8,061 bases of DNA, from positions 1 through 8,061 of the forward strand of contig CAIJNA010000227.1 in assembly GCA_903821805.1 (NCBI GenBank), in the 5' to 3' direction. A program made the translations under genes and the position numbers. The notes under the pieces are model-generated. The model was given only the letters and a program-made list of their open reading frames with translations, searched no databases and was not told where the DNA came from. The DNA is from an uncultured Campylobacterota bacterium. GTDB taxonomy: Bacteria; Campylobacterota; Campylobacteria; Campylobacterales; Arcobacteraceae. Shown here piece after piece: positions 4,553 through 8,061 of this stretch. Position 1 is the first letter of the stretch. Each line of letters starts with the position of its first letter.

Positions 4553-4924
4553 ATGGCAATTTCTAAAGAAGATGTATTAGAATTTATTTCTAACTTAAGT
4601 GTATTAGAACTTTCAGAATTAGTAAAAGAATTCGAAGAAAAATTTGGAGTATCAGCACAACCTGTTGCTGTTGCTGGTGGAGCTGTAGCTGCTGTTGAAG
4701 CTGCTGATGAGCAAACTGAATTCTCAGTAATCATTGTAGATGCTGGTGATAAAAAAATTAACGTTATTAAAGAAATTAGAGCGTTAACTGGTCTTGGACT
4801 AAAAGAAGCTAAAACTATGTCAGAAGAAGCTAATTCAGTAGTTAAAGAAGGTGTTCCAAAAGACGTTGCTGAAGCTGCAAAAGCTCAATTAGAAGCTGCT
4901 GGTGCAAAAGTTATAATTAAATAA
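4553..4924 (+). CDS. rplL: Large-subunit ribosomal protein L7/L12 (bL12)
   Basis: L7/L12 dimers bind the C-terminal helix of L10 and contact EF-Tu, EF-G and other translation GTPases. The product has 123 residues, the family norm (E. coli 121). The N-terminal dimerisation domain is about 1-33 (VLEFISNLSVLELSELVKEF), the Ala/Val/Gly-rich flexible hinge about 35-52 (AVAGGAVAAVEAA), and the C-terminal factor-binding domain about 55-123 with VIKEIRALTGLGLKEAK (71-87), VKEGVP and AAGAKVIIK. The segment after LGLKEAK reads TMSEEA where many species have a DLVE-type sequence. A strong AAGGA site lies 7 bases before ATG. A 162-base spacer with two hairpins follows before rpoB. Confidence 0.99.
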   Translation: MAISKEDVLEFISNLSVLELSELVKEFEEKFGVSAQPVAVAGGAVAAVEAADEQTEFSVIIVDAGDKKINVIKEIRALTGLGLKEAKTMSEEANSVVKEGVPKDVAEAAKAQLEAAGAKVIIK

Positions 4925-4942
4925 TTTTATTTATTTAAAAAA

Positions 4943-4981
4943 CCTCAAATGCTTCGCTTTTTTTGCGAAGCATTAATGGTT
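4943..4981 (+). promoter_or_regulatory. First hairpin of the rplL-rpoB spacer, T7 loop
   Basis: AATGCTTCGC (4948-4957) pairs perfectly with GCGAAGCATT (4965-4974) around a loop of seven T. A 3x3 internal loop separates it from a short outer helix AACC (4941-4944) with GGTT (4978-4981). On the + strand only three T follow before a run of A, so it is a poor terminator in that direction; on the - strand the outer helix is followed by six T. Its left arm can also pair with the left arm of the next hairpin, as described for that feature. It is probably part of the control region between the stalk genes and the polymerase genes. Confidence 0.7.
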
Positions 4982-4991
4982 TAAAAAGGTT

Positions 4992-5037
4992 AGCATTCTA
5001 GGATATATGTTTTTCATGTATCTTAGAGTGCTTTTTT
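4992..5037 (+). terminator. Strong intrinsic-terminator-like hairpin before rpoB (probable attenuator)
   Basis: Bases 4992-5009 pair with 5015-5032 over 18 consecutive positions (15 Watson-Crick, 3 G-U) around a loop of five T, and the stem is followed immediately by TTTTTT (5032-5037). This is the standard shape of a factor-independent terminator. Because rpoB follows 50 bases later with no clear promoter between, it is more likely a partial terminator, as known for the rplL-rpoB interval of E. coli, where most transcripts stop and fewer reach rpoBC. After transcription, GCTTTTTT (5030-5037) could also pair with AAAAAAGC (5048-5055), which may matter for RNA stability. Confidence 0.8.
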
Positions 5038-5074
5038 AGGCTTTATTAAAAAAGCAATTCAAATACAAAAAATT

Positions 5075-5080
5075 ATGAGG
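5075..5080 (+). promoter_or_regulatory. Ribosome binding site of rpoB
   Basis: The purine-rich GAGG at 5077-5080 lies 6 bases before ATG 5087. It overlaps an in-frame ATG at 5075, which is therefore part of the binding site and not the start; using it would add only four residues (MRYS) and leave no Shine-Dalgarno sequence in front. Confidence 0.75.
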
Positions 5081-5086
5081 TATTCT

Positions 5087-8061
5087 ATGTTAAATTCATT
5101 AAAATCTGGTAATAGATTAAGGGTAGATTTTGCTAAAAATCCACAAAAAATCGAAATCCCAAATTTACTACAACTACAACAAAACAGCTATAAAAACTTT
5201 TTAATGGTTGACGAGGAAAATCGTTCAGAAGCAGGAATTGAAAAAGTTTTCAAATCAATATTTCCATTACATGATGCTCAAAATAGATTTACATTAGATT
5301 ATGTTAACAGTGAGGTTGGAAAACCAAAATATGATGTTAATGAATCTATGGTTAGAGGATTAACATATTCAATTCCTTTAAAAATCAATGTTAAGCTTAC
5401 ATTATGGGAGCTTGATGAAAAAACTGGTGAAAAGATAGGTGTTAAAAACATTAAAGAACAAGCTATTTTCATTAGAGAAATTCCGTTAATGACTGATAGA
5501 ACATCATTTGTCGTAAATGGTGTAGAAAGAGTTGTTGTTAATCAATTACATAGAAGTCCAGGTGTTATTTTTAAAGAAGAAGAGGCTGCAACAGTTTCTA
5601 ATAAATTAATTTATACAGGACAAATTATACCAAATAGAGGTTCATGGCTGTATTTTGAATATGATGCAAAAGATGTACTTTATGTAAGAATCAATAAAAG
5701 AAGAAAAGTTCCTGCAACTATTCTTTTAAGAGCTTTAGGGTACACAAAAGAAGATATTATTAAATTATTCTATCCAATCGTAAATATTAAAGTAAAAAAT
5801 AATAAATTTTTAAGAGTATTTAATGCAGAAGATTTCACAGGAAGAGTTGAATTTGACCTTATTGATGACAAAGGTAATCTAATTATTGCTAGTGGAAAGA
5901 GACTTACTGAAAGAAAAGCAAAAGCTTTAGCTGATGGTGGTCTTAAATTAGTTGAATATCCAGTTGAATTACTAATGGAAAGACATACTGCCTCAAGTAT
6001 ATATGATCCAAATAGTGGTGAAATTTTATTTGATTCATTAACACAGTTAGATGACTTAAAATTAAAAAAACTTCTTGATCTTGGGTTTAAAGAATTTAAT
6101 ATTGCCAATGACTTGGCTGATGGAATTGATGATTCTATTATTAGAGCATTCAAAACTGATAGTGAGTCGATTAAATTATTAAGACAAACTGAGCAAATAG
6201 ATGATGAAAATGATTTATGTGCAATCAGAATATATAAAGTAATGAGACCAGGTGAGCCGGTAACTGCTGATGCTGCTAAAGAATTTGTTAGAAAATTATT
6301 CTTTGATCCAGAGAGATACGATTTAACTAAAGTTGGAAGAATGAAAATGAATCATAAGTTGGGTGTTACTGTTCCAGAATATGTAACTGTTCTTACTTAT
6401 GAAGATATTATTAAAACAATCCAATACCTAATCAAAGTTAAATCAGGACATGGTCATATCGATGATAGAGATCACCTTGGAAATAGAAGAATTAGATCAA
6501 TTGGTGAACTTCTTGCAAATGAATTACATAATGGTCTTGTAAAAATGCAAAAAGCAATTAGAGACAAAATGACTACTTTGAGTGGAAGTCTTGAAGAGCT
6601 TATGCCTCATGATTTAATTATGTCAAAAATGATTACATCTACAATTACAGAATTCTTTACAAGTGGTCAACTTTCACAATTTATGGATCAAACAAATCCA
6701 TTATCTGAAGTTACACACAAAAGAAGACTTTCGGCGCTTGGAGAAGGTGGTCTTGTAAAAGAGAGAGCTGGATTTGAAGTTAGGGACGTACATCCAACAC
6801 ATTATGGAAGAATTTGTCCAGTTGAAACTCCAGAGGGTCAAAACATTGGTCTTATTAATACTCTGTCAACTTACTCTAAAGTAAATGATTTAGGATTTAT
6901 TGAAACTCCTTACAAGAAGGTTGTAAATGGTTTAGTAACTGATGAAATCGAATATTTTACTGCTACGCAAGAAGAAGGTAAAACAATTGCTCCAGGATCT
7001 ACACGATTAGATAAATCTGGAAAAATAGCTGATACTCTTATAGAAGGTAGAATTGACGGCGAAATTATGATGGTTGAAAGTTCAAAAGTTGAACTTATTG
7101 ATATTTCTTCGCAAATGGTTATGGGTGTTGCTGCATCTTTAATTCCATTCCTAGAGCATGATGATGCGAATAGAGCTCTAATGGGTTCAAACATGATGAG
7201 ACAAGCGGTTCCATTGTTGAAACCACAATCTCCTATTGTTGGAACAGGATTAGAAAAAATTATTGCTAGAGATTCTTGGTCAGTTATTAAAGCTGGTCGT
7301 TCTGGAGTTGTTGAAAAAGCTGATGCAACTAACATCTACATTAAAGGTGAAGATGAAAATGGTGCGTTTATTGATCAATACTTATTGAGAAAAAATCAAA
7401 GAACAAATAATAATACAACATTTGGTCAAAGAAATCTTGTTAAAGAGGGTCAAATTGTTGAGAAAGGCCAAGTTATCGCTGATGGACCATCAATGGATAA
7501 CGGAGAGCTTGCTATTGGAATTAATGCAACAGTAGCGTTTATGCCATGGAATGGGTATAACTACGAGGATGCTATTGTTCTTTCACAAAGACTTATAAAA
7601 GAAGATGCATTTACATCTGTGCATATTTATGAGAAAGAAATTGAAGCTAGAGAACTTAAACATGGAAATGAAGAAATTACTAAAGATTTACCAGGTGTAA
7701 AATCTGAGTCTATAGATCATCTTGATGAAAGTGGTATTGTTAAAATAGGTACATACTTAAAGCCAGGAATGATTATGGTTGGTAAAGTTACACCAAAAGG
7801 TGAAATCAAACCAACTCCTGAAGAAAGATTACTTAGAGCTATCTTTGGTGAAAAAGCAGGACATGTTATAAATAAATCTATGTATTGTCCAGCATCTATG
7901 GAAGGTACTGTTGTTGATATTAAAGTATTTACGAAAAAAGGTTATGAAAAAGACGATAGATCAGTAAAATCTATGGAATTAGAAAAATCTAAATTAGATA
8001 TTGAACATCACGATAGACTATTAATGTTAGACAGAGAAGAGATTTTAAAAATAAATTCATT
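5087..8061 (+). CDS. rpoB: DNA-directed RNA polymerase subunit beta, 3' end outside the window
   Basis: RpoB is the beta subunit of RNA polymerase and forms one side of the active-site cleft. The frame stays open for 991 codons plus two bases and leaves the window; E. coli RpoB has 1342 residues, so roughly the last quarter or more is missing. It starts MLNSLKSGNRLRVDF. SFVVNGVERVVVNQLHRSPG is the conserved fork/lobe segment. The rifampicin region contains QLSQFMDQTNPLSEVTHKRR from 528, with Asp534, His544 and Ser549 equal to E. coli Asp516, His526 and Ser531, so the main resistance positions are wild type. RAGFEVRDVHPTHYGRICP, VETPEGQNIGLIN, and NGYNYEDA with Glu827-Asp828 (E. coli 813-814) follow. 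The C-terminal lysine and histidine active-site segment lies beyond the edge, as does any join to rpoC, which is fused to rpoB in Helicobacter and Wolinella. Confidence 0.99.
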   Translation, partial: MLNSLKSGNRLRVDFAKNPQKIEIPNLLQLQQNSYKNFLMVDEENRSEAGIEKVFKSIFPLHDAQNRFTLDYVNSEVGKPKYDVNESMVRGLTYSIPLKINVKLTLWELDEKTGEKIGVKNIKEQAIFIREIPLMTDRTSFVVNGVERVVVNQLHRSPGVIFKEEEAATVSNKLIYTGQIIPNRGSWLYFEYDAKDVLYVRINKRRKVPATILLRALGYTKEDIIKLFYPIVNIKVKNNKFLRVFNAEDFTGRVEFDLIDDKGNLIIASGKRLTERKAKALADGGLKLVEYPVELLMERHTASSIYDPNSGEILFDSLTQLDDLKLKKLLDLGFKEFNIANDLADGIDDSIIRAFKTDSESIKLLRQTEQIDDENDLCAIRIYKVMRPGEPVTADAAKEFVRKLFFDPERYDLTKVGRMKMNHKLGVTVPEYVTVLTYEDIIKTIQYLIKVKSGHGHIDDRDHLGNRRIRSIGELLANELHNGLVKMQKAIRDKMTTLSGSLEELMPHDLIMSKMITSTITEFFTSGQLSQFMDQTNPLSEVTHKRRLSALGEGGLVKERAGFEVRDVHPTHYGRICPVETPEGQNIGLINTLSTYSKVNDLGFIETPYKKVVNGLVTDEIEYFTATQEEGKTIAPGSTRLDKSGKIADTLIEGRIDGEIMMVESSKVELIDISSQMVMGVAASLIPFLEHDDANRALMGSNMMRQAVPLLKPQSPIVGTGLEKIIARDSWSVIKAGRSGVVEKADATNIYIKGEDENGAFIDQYLLRKNQRTNNNTTFGQRNLVKEGQIVEKGQVIADGPSMDNGELAIGINATVAFMPWNGYNYEDAIVLSQRLIKEDAFTSVHIYEKEIEARELKHGNEEITKDLPGVKSESIDHLDESGIVKIGTYLKPGMIMVGKVTPKGEIKPTPEERLLRAIFGEKAGHVINKSMYCPASMEGTVVDIKVFTKKGYEKDDRSVKSMELEKSKLDIEHHDRLLMLDREEILKINS

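Noticed and set aside
4525..4734. Open frame on the - strand over rplL
   Set aside because: Its Ala/Thr/Ser-rich translation is the mirror of the rplL hinge region; no ribosome binding site.
5770..6153. Open frame on the - strand inside rpoB, 127 residues
   Set aside because: It is antisense to an uninterrupted conserved rpoB frame. Such antisense frames arise from codon bias, and no family is recognisable.
6659..6733. Rifampicin-resistance changes in RpoB
   Set aside because: Asp534, His544 and Ser549 correspond to the sensitive wild-type residues of E. coli; the other differences (TSG, GEGG) look like normal phylum variation.
6910..7335. Open frame on the - strand inside rpoB, 141 residues
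   Set aside because: It is antisense to conserved RpoB coding sequence, with no ribosome binding site and no recognisable domain.
1..8061. CRISPR array, insertion sequence, prophage, toxin-antitoxin or defence genes
   Set aside because: No regularly spaced repeats, transposase motifs, terminal inverted repeats or foreign-looking genes were seen; all coding space is conserved housekeeping genes on one strand.

Overview
The window is a ribosome and transcription core operon from an AT-rich bacterium, almost certainly a member of Campylobacterota (Epsilonproteobacteria). The order tRNA-Thr, tuf, rpmG, tRNA-Trp, secE, nusG, rplK, rplA, rplJ, rplL, rpoB, the strong preference for AGA arginine codons, and the wording of EF-Tu, L33 and RpoB (for example NKED in EF-Tu and ALGEGG next to the RpoB rifampicin site) all fit this phylum. 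An Arcobacter-like genus is my best guess, from recollection of protein wording and not from a search. Every gene is on the + strand and no mobile, foreign or defence element is visible.

Layout. Bases 1-87 hold a probable promoter (TACAAT at 61-66) in front of tRNA-Thr(GGU) (88-162). After a 17-position hairpin (176-216) comes tuf (251-1459), then the small L33 gene rpmG (1476-1646), a second hairpin (1657-1684) and tRNA-Trp(CCA) (1690-1765). A T-rich tract precedes secE (1860-2042, TTG start) and nusG (2052-2579). A very long hairpin (2589-2648) separates nusG from rplK (2671-3096). rplA (3177-3872), rplJ (3981-4469) and rplL (4553-4924) follow. rpoB starts at 5087 and runs off the right edge after 991 complete codons. 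It is open throughout, with no frameshift seen.

How the genes work together. The products join tRNA delivery to the ribosome (EF-Tu, two tRNAs), the large subunit including the L1 stalk (L1) and the GTPase stalk base and stalk (L11, L10, L7/L12), protein export (SecE), transcription elongation (NusG), and RNA synthesis (RpoB). The regulatory content lies in the spacers. The rplA-rplJ spacer carries an L10-leader-type RNA with an apparent kink-turn. The rplL-rpoB spacer carries a strong terminator-like hairpin preceded by a second hairpin that can compete with it, so it probably acts as a partial terminator setting the ratio of L7/L12 to RNA polymerase. Most other junctions also carry a stem-loop.

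No undescribed multi-gene system is present. The points worth a second look are the structured spacers, an A.G mismatch in the tRNA-Thr anticodon stem, and an L33 that keeps only one of the zinc-ribbon cysteines.
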